A stretch of DNA of 13,315 bases from Gemmatimonadota bacterium (GTDB lineage Bacteria; Gemmatimonadota; Gemmatimonadetes; Gemmatimonadales; Gemmatimonadaceae). The position numbers and the translations under genes were made by a program. Below, one piece after another: positions 1-8,800 of this stretch (positions within the stretch are counted from its first letter, which is position 1; each line of letters begins with the position of its first letter). Location: assembly GCA_028287225.1 (NCBI GenBank), contig JAQBPZ010000326.1:1-13315 (forward strand). Reading direction: 5' to 3'. The notes under the pieces are model-generated. The model was not told the DNA's origin and ran no database searches. It saw only the letters and a program-made list of their open reading frames with translations.

Positions 1-20
1 GCCCCAGGCACGGGAGAGGA

Positions 21-63
21 TGTCCCGACACGCGGTCGCTGCGCTCCCTCCTGCGGGATGACA
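21..63. repeat. possible REP-like intergenic element
   Basis: This stretch lies downstream of the cyanophycinase gene in non-coding DNA. Read on the minus strand it begins TGTCATCCCG, continues through GGAGCGCAGCGACCG and ends near CGGGACA, so its two ends form an imperfect inverted repeat around a core rich in alternating GC. From memory it resembles the dispersed GTCATCCCGAGCG...GAGGGA family found between genes in several high-GC phyla. Only one copy is in the window, so repetition cannot be shown here. It could equally be a weak terminator for a gene off the left edge. Confidence 0.3.
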
Positions 64-123
64 GCCGCCCGGGACGCCAGGCGCCGACACGCAGGTCGAC
101 AGCTCGAGCGGCGCGCGCAGTTC

Positions 124-159
124 CTGATCCCTACTCCCGAATCCCGAACTGATCCCTAC
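124..159. repeat. nested direct repeat at the stop codon of the S51 gene
   Basis: The 11-mer CTGATCCCTAC occurs at 124-134 and again at 149-159. The two copies are separated exactly by two tandem copies of TCCCGAA (135-141 and 142-148). On the minus strand this reads as heptamers ending in GGGA (GTAGGGA, TTCGGGA, TTCGGGA, GTAGGGA). The right-hand copy includes the stop codon of the cyanophycinase gene (156-158). The arrangement looks like a short degenerate heptanucleotide repeat. No function can be assigned. Confidence 0.65.
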
Positions 160-1130
160 CGCACCGCCGGCAGCGTCGCCCGGCCCGTCCGGACGTCGAA
201 CCGCGAGCCGGCGGGCAGGACGTGCATCGTGATGCCCGAGGCGCCCAGGGTCGTGCCCGCCGGCGTGGTGGTCGCCGAGCGCGCATCGTAGACCACGGCC
301 GCGCTGGCGCCGGCGATCCGCCATCGGCCGTCCGGCTCCACCACGAGGGCCGTGGACTCGTCGATGCCCACGCCCAGGTGGGGCGCGCGCTCCAGCACCA
401 GGCTGATGAGACGGTTGTGACGCTTCCGGCGGAGGAAGTGCTGGTCGATGATCGCATCCCCGATCAGGCCGAAGCCCTCGGCCGTGATCACGTTGTCCCG
501 CGCGATCGTCATGTACGCGCCGCTGCTGTCGGCCACCGGCCGGTCACCGCCGGGATGGCGCTCGTTCCCGGTGAGCATCACGGCCGACATCACCGCCGCG
601 CCGGCCGATGTGCCGCCGATCACCGCGCCGGCCGCGTACCGCGAATGGATGGCGCGCCCGGTCGCCGTCCCGAGCAGCACGTCCGCGAGGCGGTTCTGGT
701 CACCGCCGCCGAACCAGACCCCCGTGGCGCCGTCGAGCAGCCGCGCCACCGAGTCCGAGCCCGCCTGCTCCCGCGTGATCCAGACGTTCCTGGCCGTGGC
801 GCCGAGCGCGCGCAGGTCCGCGGCCTTCGCCTCGCCGCCCGTCAGTCCGTCGGCGCTCGCCATGGCGAACACCACGATCCGCGCGCGCCCCGCCCCGCCG
901 GCGAGGTTCACGAACTCCTGCACCATCGCGGGCGACTGCGGGCCGCCTCCCACGATGTACAGCGTGCCGCGGCCGGCCTGCGCCGCGGTGCTGGCCGCAC
1001 CGGCGGAGGTGGTGGCAGCGGACGACGCGGGCAGCGACGCGCAGCCGCCGAGCAGTGCGACGGCAAAAAGCGCGCGGGCCGCGTGTCGGGCGAGCGACGG
1101 CGAGCGGAGGGAGCCTGGAAGCGATTTCAT
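156..1130 (-). CDS. exported cyanophycinase (peptidase S51 family), lipoprotein
   Basis: The product of 324 residues is predicted to hydrolyse the beta-aspartyl-arginine units of cyanophycin, releasing Asp-Arg dipeptides. The nucleophile motif GGTSAGA gives Ser175. Further on, DQHF (229-232) with His231, Arg235, Arg237 and Arg240, and GIDEST with Glu258, match in order and spacing the remembered catalytic (Ser132, His174, Glu201) and substrate-binding (Arg178, Arg180, Arg183) residues of Synechocystis CphB. GGGDQ (141-145) supplies the equivalent of CphB Gln101. A signal peptide ends in lipobox LLGGC (Cys30) and is followed by an Ala/Ser/Thr-rich tether of about 20 residues, so the enzyme should sit on a membrane surface. 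I chose the ATG at 1130 because it starts the signal peptide; the frame stays open to 1211 but that part overlaps the divergent neighbour. There is no clear ribosome-binding site. An alternative is an isoaspartyl dipeptidase-like S51 enzyme. Confidence 0.88.
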   Translation of the reverse strand: MKSLPGSLRSPSLARHAARALFAVALLGGCASLPASSAATTSAGAASTAAQAGRGTLYIVGGGPQSPAMVQEFVNLAGGAGRARIVVFAMASADGLTGGEAKAADLRALGATARNVWITREQAGSDSVARLLDGATGVWFGGGDQNRLADVLLGTATGRAIHSRYAAGAVIGGTSAGAAVMSAVMLTGNERHPGGDRPVADSSGAYMTIARDNVITAEGFGLIGDAIIDQHFLRRKRHNRLISLVLERAPHLGVGIDESTALVVEPDGRWRIAGASAAVVYDARSATTTPAGTTLGASGITMHVLPAGSRFDVRTGRATLPAVR

Positions 1131-1222
1131 GTCGGGGGGAAGGGATGCGGTAGGACTTGACGCTGTCTGAGCAAGCGGGGAAGCTTGGTCGGACCTTCTC
1201 GAAAACGCCATCCTCGAGGTCC
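1131..1222. promoter_or_regulatory. divergent intergenic region between S51 and M14 genes
   Basis: These 92 bases must hold the promoters of both divergent genes. On the plus strand a TTGACG (1157-1162) resembles a -35 box, but no convincing TATAAT-like hexamer lies 16-18 bases downstream, so I do not call a specific promoter. A GAGGT (1216-1220) lies only two bases before the M14 start. No operator-like palindrome is evident. Confidence 0.4.
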
Positions 1223-4200
1223 ATGCGTCAGATCCTGCAGCACGTCAGGCAGCATACGAATGCGATCGCGCGCGCCTCCCTCGCGCTTGCCCTCCTCGCG
1301 TCCGCGCGTCCGGCGGCGGCGCAGGCGGGGCTCGACCCCGCGAACCGGCCGGGCCGCAGCCCCACCCAGCCGATCGACGAGGCGTACACGCGGAAGATCC
1401 GCCAGTACACGACCGAGAAGTTCTTCCTCTCGCCGCTCGTCGACTATCTCCCCGCATCCTCGACCGTTCCCACCCCGATGGCCGTGCTCGGCGACGTCGC
1501 CGGCGCGCGGAACAACCTGCCGTACTCCAAGGAAGTGTACGCCTACATGCGGCTGCTCGAGAAGGCGAGCCCGCGCGTAAAGGTGTTCTCCATCGGCACG
1601 ACCGAGGAAGGGCGCGAGATGCTGGCCGTCGCGATCGCGTCGGACTCGCTGATCCGCAGTCTCGACGCCAACCGGGCGAAGCTGGCGAAGCTGGCCGACC
1701 CGCGCTCCATCAACATGGACGACGCGGAGGCGGCACGCATCGCGGCGGACGTCACGCCGGTGTACTACATCACCGGCACCATCCACTCCACCGAGTCCGG
1801 CGCGCCGACGGCGCTGATGGAGCTCGCCTACCGGCTGGCGGTGGACGAGAGCCCGTACGTGAAGCACATCCGTGACAACCTGATCACGCTCATCACGCCC
1901 ATCGTGGAGGTGGACGGCCGCGACCGGATGGTGGACCTGTTCAAGTGGCACATGGCCCACCCGGGGGAGACGTACCCCAACCTGCTGTACTGGGGCAAGT
2001 ACGTGGCGCACGACAACAACCGCGACGCAATGGGGCTCACCCTGAAGCTGTCGCAGAACGTGCTGAACGCGTACGTCGACCACAAGGCGATGGTCCTGCA
2101 CGACCTTCACGAGTCGTATCCGTACCTGTACGACAACACGATCGGTGACGGCCCGTACAACGCCTGGATCGATCCCCTGCTCACCAACGAGTGGCAGATG
2201 CTCGGCTGGCACAACGTGCAGGAGCTGACGCGCATGGGCATGCCCGGCGTGTACGCGCACGGGCAGTTCGACACCTGGTCGCCCGGCTACCTGATGTTCA
2301 TGGCGGCCACGCACAACGGCATCAGCCGGCTCTACGAGACGTTCGGGAACGGCGGCACGGCGGAGACGGTGGAGCGCAGCCTCTCGCCCACGGAGACGCA
2401 GCGCACGTGGTACCGCCAGAACCCGCCGCTGCCGCGCGTGCAGTGGTCGCTCCGCAACAACAACAACTACGAGCAGACCGGGCTCCTCGTCTCGCTCAAC
2501 TACTTCGCCCAGAACCGCCGGCTGTTCCTGCAGAACTTCTACGAGAAGAGCAAGCGGTCGGTGCAGAAGCCCGCGAGCGAGGGACCGGCCGCGTACGTGC
2601 TGAGCGCGAACGACCCGCGGCCGGGTGCGCAGGCGGAGCTGCTCCGCATCCTCCAGAAGCAGCACGTGGAGATCTCGCGCGCCACGGCGGCCTTCACCGT
2701 CACCACGCCGGCACGCAGCGCAGCATCCCGCGCACAGGACTCGGCCACCACGCGGCCGTCGTCCGGCGCCGCCGAAACGCGGACGTTCCCCGCCGGCAGC
2801 TACATCATCCGCATGGACCAGCCGTACTCGCGCATCGCGGACGCCCTCCTGGACCGCCAGTACTGGAGCCCGGGCGACCCGCAGAAGACGCCGTACGACG
2901 ACACCGGGTGGTCGTTCCCCGAGGGCTTCGCCACCGGCGCGCTGCGCGTCGTGGACCAGGCGGTGCTGTCGACGCCGATGGAGCGCGTCACGGGGGAGAT
3001 CCGGGCGCCGGGCGGGGTGGCCGGCACGGGCACGACGTTCCTGATCAACCAGAACGCCGACAACGCGCTCACCACGCTGCGCTACCGGCTCCGCGGAGCC
3101 GACATCGTGGCGGCCGAGGAGCCGTTCGACGCCGCGGGCCGCCACTTCGCGCGCGGCTCGTTCATCGTGCGCAGGGTGAGCACGGGCGACCTGGATCGCG
3201 CCACGCGCGAGCTCGGGGTGTCCGCGTACGCCGTGGACGCCGCACCGTCCGTGAAGACGCATCCCGTGCGCGCGGCACGCGTCGCGATCATGCACACCTG
3301 GCTCAGCACCCAGACGGAAGGGTGGTGGCGCTACGCGTTCGACGCGCTCTCCATCCCGTTCGACTACATCAGCACCCAGGACGTGGCCGCGTCCACCGAC
3401 CTGAACGCGAAGTACGACGTGATCCTCTTTCCGCCGGCGGGCGGCAACGGGCAGGCGATCGTGGAGGGACTTCCGAAGTGGCGCAACCCGATGCCGTGGA
3501 AGAACACGCCGCTCACGCCGAACTTCGGCACGATGGCGCAGACCGATGACATCCGGCCGGGCCTCGGGTACGCCGGCGTGGAGAAGCTGCAGCGGTTCGT
3601 GGCGCGTGGCGGGGTGCTGGTGGGCGTGGTGGGCACGGCGGAGTTCATGACGGGCTACGGATTCGCGCCGGGCGTGACGTACAACGGATCACCGCGCAGC
3701 CGGGTGGTCGGCAGCCTGCTGCGCACCACCGTGGTGGACGGCACGAGCCCGATCGTGTACGGGATGCCCGAGCACCTCGCGGTGTACAGTGACGGGGGCG
3801 AGACCTTCACGCTGAGCAACGCGCGCGGCGGGCGCGGCAACCGGTTCGGCGCGAACACCGACCGGCCGACCGGCCGCGGCTCGGCGGACGATCCCGACGT
3901 GGTGCAGGGCCGTGCTCCGCTCGACTCGAGCAACGCGGCGCTCCCCACGGTGACGGTGCAGCCCTGGCAGGCGGCGGCGGTGACCCCGGACCAGCTGCGC
4001 AACCCACTCAACGTGATTCCGCCGGCCAGCCGGCCGCGCGTCGCGCTGCGCTTCGCCGACCAGCGGGGGCTGCTCGCGTCGGGTCTGCTGGAGGGGGGCA
4101 GCGACATCGCGCAGCGGCCAGTGGTCGTGGACGTGCCGATGGAGAAGGGGCACGTGGTGCTCTTCGCGAACAACCCGATCTGGCGGGGCTCCACCATCGG

Positions 4201-4276
4201 CAGCTACGGCCTGGTGTTCAACACCATCCTGCACTGGGACAACCTGGACGCGGGACGGGTGCTGGACCCGCGATAG
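1223..4276 (+). CDS. exported M14-family zinc carboxypeptidase with long C-terminal extension
   Basis: The 1017-residue product is a secreted or periplasmic metallopeptidase expected to trim residues from peptide C-termini. A signal peptide covers about residues 1-35 (hydrophobic SLALALLASA, cleavage near AAAQA). The catalytic domain (about 95-400) has the M14 zinc motif HSTE (His188, Glu191) and a probable third ligand at His296 in HDLHES. It also has a DNNRD stretch (264-268) corresponding to the substrate-binding Asn-Arg, and Glu372 in LYETFGN as candidate general base. A low-complexity Ala/Ser/Thr segment lies near 494-520. From about 687 the sequence (VAIMHTW, then KYDVILFPPAGG at 730-741) resembles a class-I glutamine-amidotransferase-like fold without an obvious catalytic Cys, and runs to the end. 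Classical M14 enzymes are about 300-400 residues, so more than half of this protein is extension. I chose the ATG at 1223 rather than the upstream TTG at 1157 because it begins the signal peptide. Confidence 0.88.
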   Translation: MRQILQHVRQHTNAIARASLALALLASARPAAAQAGLDPANRPGRSPTQPIDEAYTRKIRQYTTEKFFLSPLVDYLPASSTVPTPMAVLGDVAGARNNLPYSKEVYAYMRLLEKASPRVKVFSIGTTEEGREMLAVAIASDSLIRSLDANRAKLAKLADPRSINMDDAEAARIAADVTPVYYITGTIHSTESGAPTALMELAYRLAVDESPYVKHIRDNLITLITPIVEVDGRDRMVDLFKWHMAHPGETYPNLLYWGKYVAHDNNRDAMGLTLKLSQNVLNAYVDHKAMVLHDLHESYPYLYDNTIGDGPYNAWIDPLLTNEWQMLGWHNVQELTRMGMPGVYAHGQFDTWSPGYLMFMAATHNGISRLYETFGNGGTAETVERSLSPTETQRTWYRQNPPLPRVQWSLRNNNNYEQTGLLVSLNYFAQNRRLFLQNFYEKSKRSVQKPASEGPAAYVLSANDPRPGAQAELLRILQKQHVEISRATAAFTVTTPARSAASRAQDSATTRPSSGAAETRTFPAGSYIIRMDQPYSRIADALLDRQYWSPGDPQKTPYDDTGWSFPEGFATGALRVVDQAVLSTPMERVTGEIRAPGGVAGTGTTFLINQNADNALTTLRYRLRGADIVAAEEPFDAAGRHFARGSFIVRRVSTGDLDRATRELGVSAYAVDAAPSVKTHPVRAARVAIMHTWLSTQTEGWWRYAFDALSIPFDYISTQDVAASTDLNAKYDVILFPPAGGNGQAIVEGLPKWRNPMPWKNTPLTPNFGTMAQTDDIRPGLGYAGVEKLQRFVARGGVLVGVVGTAEFMTGYGFAPGVTYNGSPRSRVVGSLLRTTVVDGTSPIVYGMPEHLAVYSDGGETFTLSNARGGRGNRFGANTDRPTGRGSADDPDVVQGRAPLDSSNAALPTVTVQPWQAAAVTPDQLRNPLNVIPPASRPRVALRFADQRGLLASGLLEGGSDIAQRPVVVDVPMEKGHVVLFANNPIWRGSTIGSYGLVFNTILHWDNLDAGRVLDPR

Positions 4277-4347
4277 CTTCGGCGGACCAGGGAAGCACGG
4301 TCCGGGATCGTAGTCCGCGGATCAGTGACTTTCCTTCCTGAACGAGA

Positions 4348-4381
4348 ACGGGCCGGCATCCGCGAACGGATGCCGGCCCGT
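4348..4381. terminator. bidirectional hairpin between convergent genes
   Basis: Arms 4348-4362 and 4367-4381 are a perfect 15-base inverted repeat (ACGGGCCGGCATCCG and its complement) with a CGAA tetraloop. It sits between the converging stop codons of the M14 gene (4276) and the SusD gene (4406). Neither side has a long T run: the plus-strand downstream side is mildly T-rich (TCTTCATGCATTCCTT) and the other side is not. Position and strength point to a shared transcription terminator. A secondary weak pair, GCGGAC (4282-4287) with GTCCGC (4313-4318), lies upstream. Confidence 0.8.
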
Positions 4382-4405
4382 CTTCATGCATTCCTTACCA
4401 GCCGA

Positions 4406-5776
4406 TCAATAGTCCGGGTTCTGCGGCAGCGACGGGTTGGTCGTGTTCACCTCTCGCAGGGGAATCGGGAGGAGGACGAAACCCGGCTTCGCGAGCGACT
4501 TGACCGCGGTGGCGCGGCCGAGGCGGACGAGGTCGGGCCAGCGGTCGCCTTCGGCGAACAGCTCGAGCCGCCGCTCCTTCTCGATCGCGAGGATCACGTC
4601 GGCCTGTGTCGTCACGTCCACGTTGAGCACGTGCGGCGCGAGGCCGGCCCGCACGCGGACCTTGTTGTACTCCGCCACCGCGCCCCCCAGGTTGTTCTGG
4701 CGCGCGAGGACCTCGGCCTTGATCAGCATCACCTCGGCCAGCCGGATGACGTGCACGTGCTCCGTGCTGGGACGCGTGCGGTACTTCGCGCCCTCCAGCG
4801 GGCGGATGGCGACGCCGGTCGTCCTGATGTTCCACGTCTTGCGCGCGTCACCAGCGGAGTACGCCGCGTTGAGCTCGGCGGTCGGCGTCAGCTCGTGCCG
4901 GCCCGAGCTCAGGTAGTAGTTCCCCAGGCTGCTCGTTTCCACCGACCCGAAGTAGATGATGCGGAAGATGTCCTCGGTGGTGTTCGCCCCGGTGGCCGAG
5001 AAGAGGTTGGGGTACGCCTCGGTGAGCGCGTCGCGGCCCGCCAGCACCGCCTCCGCCTCCGTCAGCGCCGCGGCGTAGTCGGCGGCTGCCGTGGTGTTGC
5101 CCGGCGAGCTCGCCTTGTAGAACAGCACACGCGCGCGGATGGCGCGGATCGCCATCGGGTTCACCGTCCGCGTGTTCGTCGAAGCGACCACCAGCGACTG
5201 CGCCTTGTTCAGGTCGGAGAGGATCTGGGCGTAGACCTCGGGCACCGTGGCGCGCGTGTAGGCTCGCGCCTCGTTCGGGTCGGCGGCGGGAACGAGCGGC
5301 ATCGGGACCCCACCCCAGAACTTCACGAGGTTGTGATAGTCCAGCGCGCGCATGAAGTACGCCTGGCCCATGATGCTGTCGCGCAGCGCCGGCGAGATCG
5401 ACGCGACCTTCGGCACCTGATCGAGGATGACGTTGGTGCGGGCGACCTGGCGGTAGATCTGTGTCCAGAGCGCCGTGACCTCGGTGTTGTCGGCCTTGAT
5501 CACGTTCCGGCCGATCTCGTCGAGATACTGGAAGGTGCCGGCCCAGGTGGCATTGTCGGCCGGAAGGTCGCCCATCAGCTGGATGTCGAGGCCGTAGTAG
5601 CTCGGGCTCTGGAGCGCGGCATACGCACCGACCAGGGAGGCGCGCGCCGTGTTCGCGTCGACGATCTGCTTCTCGCCGGGAATCGACGTCACCGGCTCGG
5701 TCTGCAGTGCGCTCTCGCACCCCGCGGACGCCAGCAGCAGCAGCGCGGGAAGGATATATCGCTTCTTCATGAGCAT
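4406..5776 (-). CDS. SusD/RagB-family outer-membrane lipoprotein
   Basis: This is the surface lid lipoprotein that pairs with the adjacent SusC barrel to capture nutrients for TonB-dependent import. The signal peptide LPALLLLASAGC has a lipobox-like SAGC; counting from MKK, the lipidated Cys is residue 18. Family landmarks, in the same numbering, are an alpha-helical TPR-like N-terminal half, the block YFMRALDYHNLVKFWGGVPM (about 138-157), RLAEVMLIKAE, RRLELFAEGDRWPDLVR near 400-416, and the terminal NPSLPQNPDY. The protein is 456 residues from the ATG at 5776, or 454 from the ATG at 5770; I cannot decide between them. That is slightly shorter than the usual 480-600. The frame extends to 5872, but that overlaps the SusC end and delays the signal peptide. 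It lies 31 bases after the SusC stop, so the two are probably co-transcribed. The cargo is not readable from sequence; the surrounding peptidases favour peptides. Confidence 0.93.
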   Translation of the reverse strand: MLMKKRYILPALLLLASAGCESALQTEPVTSIPGEKQIVDANTARASLVGAYAALQSPSYYGLDIQLMGDLPADNATWAGTFQYLDEIGRNVIKADNTEVTALWTQIYRQVARTNVILDQVPKVASISPALRDSIMGQAYFMRALDYHNLVKFWGGVPMPLVPAADPNEARAYTRATVPEVYAQILSDLNKAQSLVVASTNTRTVNPMAIRAIRARVLFYKASSPGNTTAAADYAAALTEAEAVLAGRDALTEAYPNLFSATGANTTEDIFRIIYFGSVETSSLGNYYLSSGRHELTPTAELNAAYSAGDARKTWNIRTTGVAIRPLEGAKYRTRPSTEHVHVIRLAEVMLIKAEVLARQNNLGGAVAEYNKVRVRAGLAPHVLNVDVTTQADVILAIEKERRLELFAEGDRWPDLVRLGRATAVKSLAKPGFVLLPIPLREVNTTNPSLPQNPDY

Positions 5777-5807
5777 CTGAGGTCTCGGAGACTGTGGGGA
5801 CACGCGG

Positions 5808-8800
5808 TTACCAGCCGGCATTGATGCCGACGGTGACGGTGCGCGCGAGCGGATAGGAGTAGTAGTCGACACCCTGCACGACGTTGGACGACGCGTTGCT
5901 GTTCACGTCCGGGTTGTAGCCCGTGTAGTCGGTCCAGGTCTTCAGGTTGCGGCCCGACACATAGATCCGTGCGTTGTCGAAGCGAGCCGTCCGCAGGAGG
6001 CCCGCGGGCACCTTGTAGCCGAGCGTGATCTCGCCGAGCCGGACGAACGAGCCGTCCTCCACGAAGCGGCTGGAGTTCGAGAGGCTCGCGCCGGTGCTGC
6101 CCATCTTCGGCACGGTGGTGATGTCGCCCGCCTTCTGCCAGCGCCCGTAGACCGAGGCCAGCTTGTTGTCGCTCACCGCGCCGCCGTCATCCATGAAGAT
6201 GCGCATCTGGTTGAGCACCTTGCCACCCTGGCTGAACTGCAGGAAGCCACGCAGGTCGAACGCGCCCATCGTGACGGTGTTGGTGAAGCCGCCGTAGTAG
6301 TTCGGCTGCGGATTGCCGACGAAGGCGAGATCCGCCGAGACGAGGGCGGTCGAGAGCACCTCCTGACCGGCCGCGTTCAGGTAGAGCGGATTGCCGTTGG
6401 CGGGATCCACCCGGCTGAACTTGAAGAGATAGAAGGTGCCGAGGGGCTGGCCGACGGCGGCGACCGACGTGACGCGGCCGCTGGTCGTGGCCGTGATCGG
6501 CAGTCCGCCGTAGAGCTCCGTCACCGTGTTGCGGTTCCAGGTGACGTTGAAGTCCGACGTCCAGCCGAAGGGTCCCTTGTCGCCGTCGACATTGACGGTG
6601 TGCAGACCGAGGTCGACACCCTTGTTCCGGATGCTGCCGACGTTGCCCCAGATCGTGCTGTAGCCGCTCGTCGACGGGACCGGGCGCTGCACGAGCAGGT
6701 TGGACGTGTTGCGGGCGTAGTAGTCGGCGATGATGCCGACGCGGCCGTTCAGCACGGTCAGGTCGGCGCCGAGGTCGACCTCGCGCGTCTCCTCCCACTT
6801 GAGGTCCGGATTGCCGAACTGCGAACCGATGAGTCCCGAGGCGCCGTTGTACGACGTCGTGCCCACGAGGGTGCGGCTCGCGAAGTCACCGATGCCCTGG
6901 TTGCCGGTCGTGCCGACGCTGGCGCGGAGCTTGAGCGCGGCGTGGCGTGCCAGCGGGCTGGCGAACCCCTCGTTCGTCACCGTCCAGGCGGCGGAGAGCG
7001 CCGGGAAGAAGCCGAAGCGGTTCGAGGCACCGAAGCGTGACGAGCCGTCGGTGCGAAGGCTCGCCGCAAGCTGGTAGCGATCCGCGAACGAGTAGTTCGC
7101 CCGCGTGAAGAACGACACGAGGTTGTTGCTCGTCGCCGAACCCGCGTAGTCGCTGATGGAGGCCGCCGAGCCGACGTAGGTCTCGAAGCCGCTCGGGAAG
7201 GTGTTGCCCGTGAGGAAGTTCCAGTTCGAGCTGTTGTACTCGGCGCTGGTGCCCAGCGTGAGGCCGAGGTTGTGGCGGTCACCCTGGATCGCGGCATAGT
7301 TGCCGAACGACTCCATCAGGTACCGCGTCGCGGTCGTGTGTCCGGTGGAGCCCTGGCCCCCGACAGCGGCACCCGCTGCCTGGTCCACCTTGGGGGAGCG
7401 CCACCGCAGCTCGTCCAGACCGTAGATGTCGGCGCCGGCGCGGCCCGTGAGCGTGAGCCGGTCGGTGAAGGCGTAACGTGCCTCCAGATTGCCGAGCCCG
7501 CGCAGCGTCGTGTTGGTGAGCGAGCTGAAGGTCGCCGTCGCGACCGGATTGGAATACAGCACGCCTTCGTTCAGGCCACCGAAGCCGAAGCTGGTGCCGA
7601 ACACCGGATTGAACGGCTGCTCGGCAAGCGCATTGGTGACCACGCCGTCGACGTTCAGGTCGCCGGGAACGCGGTTGTTCCGTTCGCGGGTCAGGTTCAC
7701 CGAGCTGCTGAGGCTCAGCTTGTCCGTGGCGCTCGCGTCGAGATTGAGGCGCCCCGACTGACGCTTGTAGCCCGAGCCGAGCACGATGCCCTTCTGGTCG
7801 AAGCTCGAGCCGGAGAGAAAGGCACGAATCCGGTCGGTTCCACCGTTCGCGGACAGCTGCACGTCGCTGATGCCGGCGCTGCGGAAGATGGCATCCTGCC
7901 AATCGACGCTCACGGTGTCGGTGACACCTGGCGTGTAGCGCGGCGTGAGCCCGCGATTGACACGGTTCTCGTTCATCACCTCGACATACTGCTTCGAGTT
8001 CATCAGCTCGATCTTCTTCTCGGCCGTCTGCGAGCCGGCATACGTGCTGAGACCGAACTTCATGCGGCTCCCGGCGGTTCCGCGCTTGGTCGTGATCAGG
8101 ACGACACCATTGGAGCCGCGTGACCCGTAGATCGCCGTCGCCGCCGCATCCTTCAGGACGTCGATGCGCTCGACGTCGTTCGGGTTGAGGGCGGACATCG
8201 GATTCTGGCGCTGGCCGCTCGTGCTGGTGAGCTGCTCGAAGTTGTCCTGGAGCACGGGCACTCCGTCGACCACGTAGAGCGGCTGGTTGCCCGCATTGAG
8301 CGACGCCGGTCCGCGCACGCGCAGCGACACGCCGCCACCGGGCTCGCCGGAATTCTGGATCACCTGCACGCCGGCAATCTTGCCCTGGATGGCATTGTCG
8401 ATGGCCGCGACCGGGGTGTTCCTGAACGTGCTGCTGTCGACGGACGCGATGGCGCTCGTGACGTTCTGACGGCTCGTGGTGCCGTAGCCGACGGTGACGA
8501 CCTGGTCGAGCATCACGGTCACGGCGCGGAGGGACACGTCGAGCGTGACGACCTGGCCGGCGATCACGCTCGTGCTCCGCTCGGCGGAGGCGAACCCGAT
8601 GCGCTGCACGCTGATCGTCGTGCGGCCCGCCGGCACGCCGGGAAGGGTGTACCGCCCCTGGTCGTCGGTGGCCGCGCCACGGGTGGTGCCCACCACAACG
8701 ACGCGCGCGCTGGCGATGCCGCGGCCGGAGGCCGAGTCGGTGACGGTGCCGCGGATCGTGCCGACGGACTGCGCGTCGACGTTTCGAGTCAGAGCGAGCG

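Noticed and set aside
1157..1185. Sigma-70 promoter beginning with TTGACG for the M14 gene
   Set aside because: No TATAAT-like hexamer is found at 16-18 bases spacing; a single -35-like hexamer is expected by chance.
1131..1211. 27-residue N-terminal extension of the S51 protein from the codon at 1211
   Set aside because: It would bury the lipoprotein signal internally and occupy the divergent promoter region.
2453..2464. Run of AAC codons (four Asn) in the M14 gene as a repeat of interest
   Set aside because: It is a short in-frame codon run within the folded protein, with no sign of wider repetition.
1127..3295. Long minus-strand open frame (722 codons) opposite the M14 gene
   Set aside because: It is antisense to a gene with a clear zinc motif and signal peptide. 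Its translation is Arg/Val/His/Gly-rich without domains, as expected of an empty frame in very GC-rich DNA.
4325..5824. Plus-strand open frame (499 codons) opposite the SusD gene
   Set aside because: It is antisense to a well-supported SusD gene, has an Arg/Val/His-rich composition with no motif, and spans the terminator hairpin.
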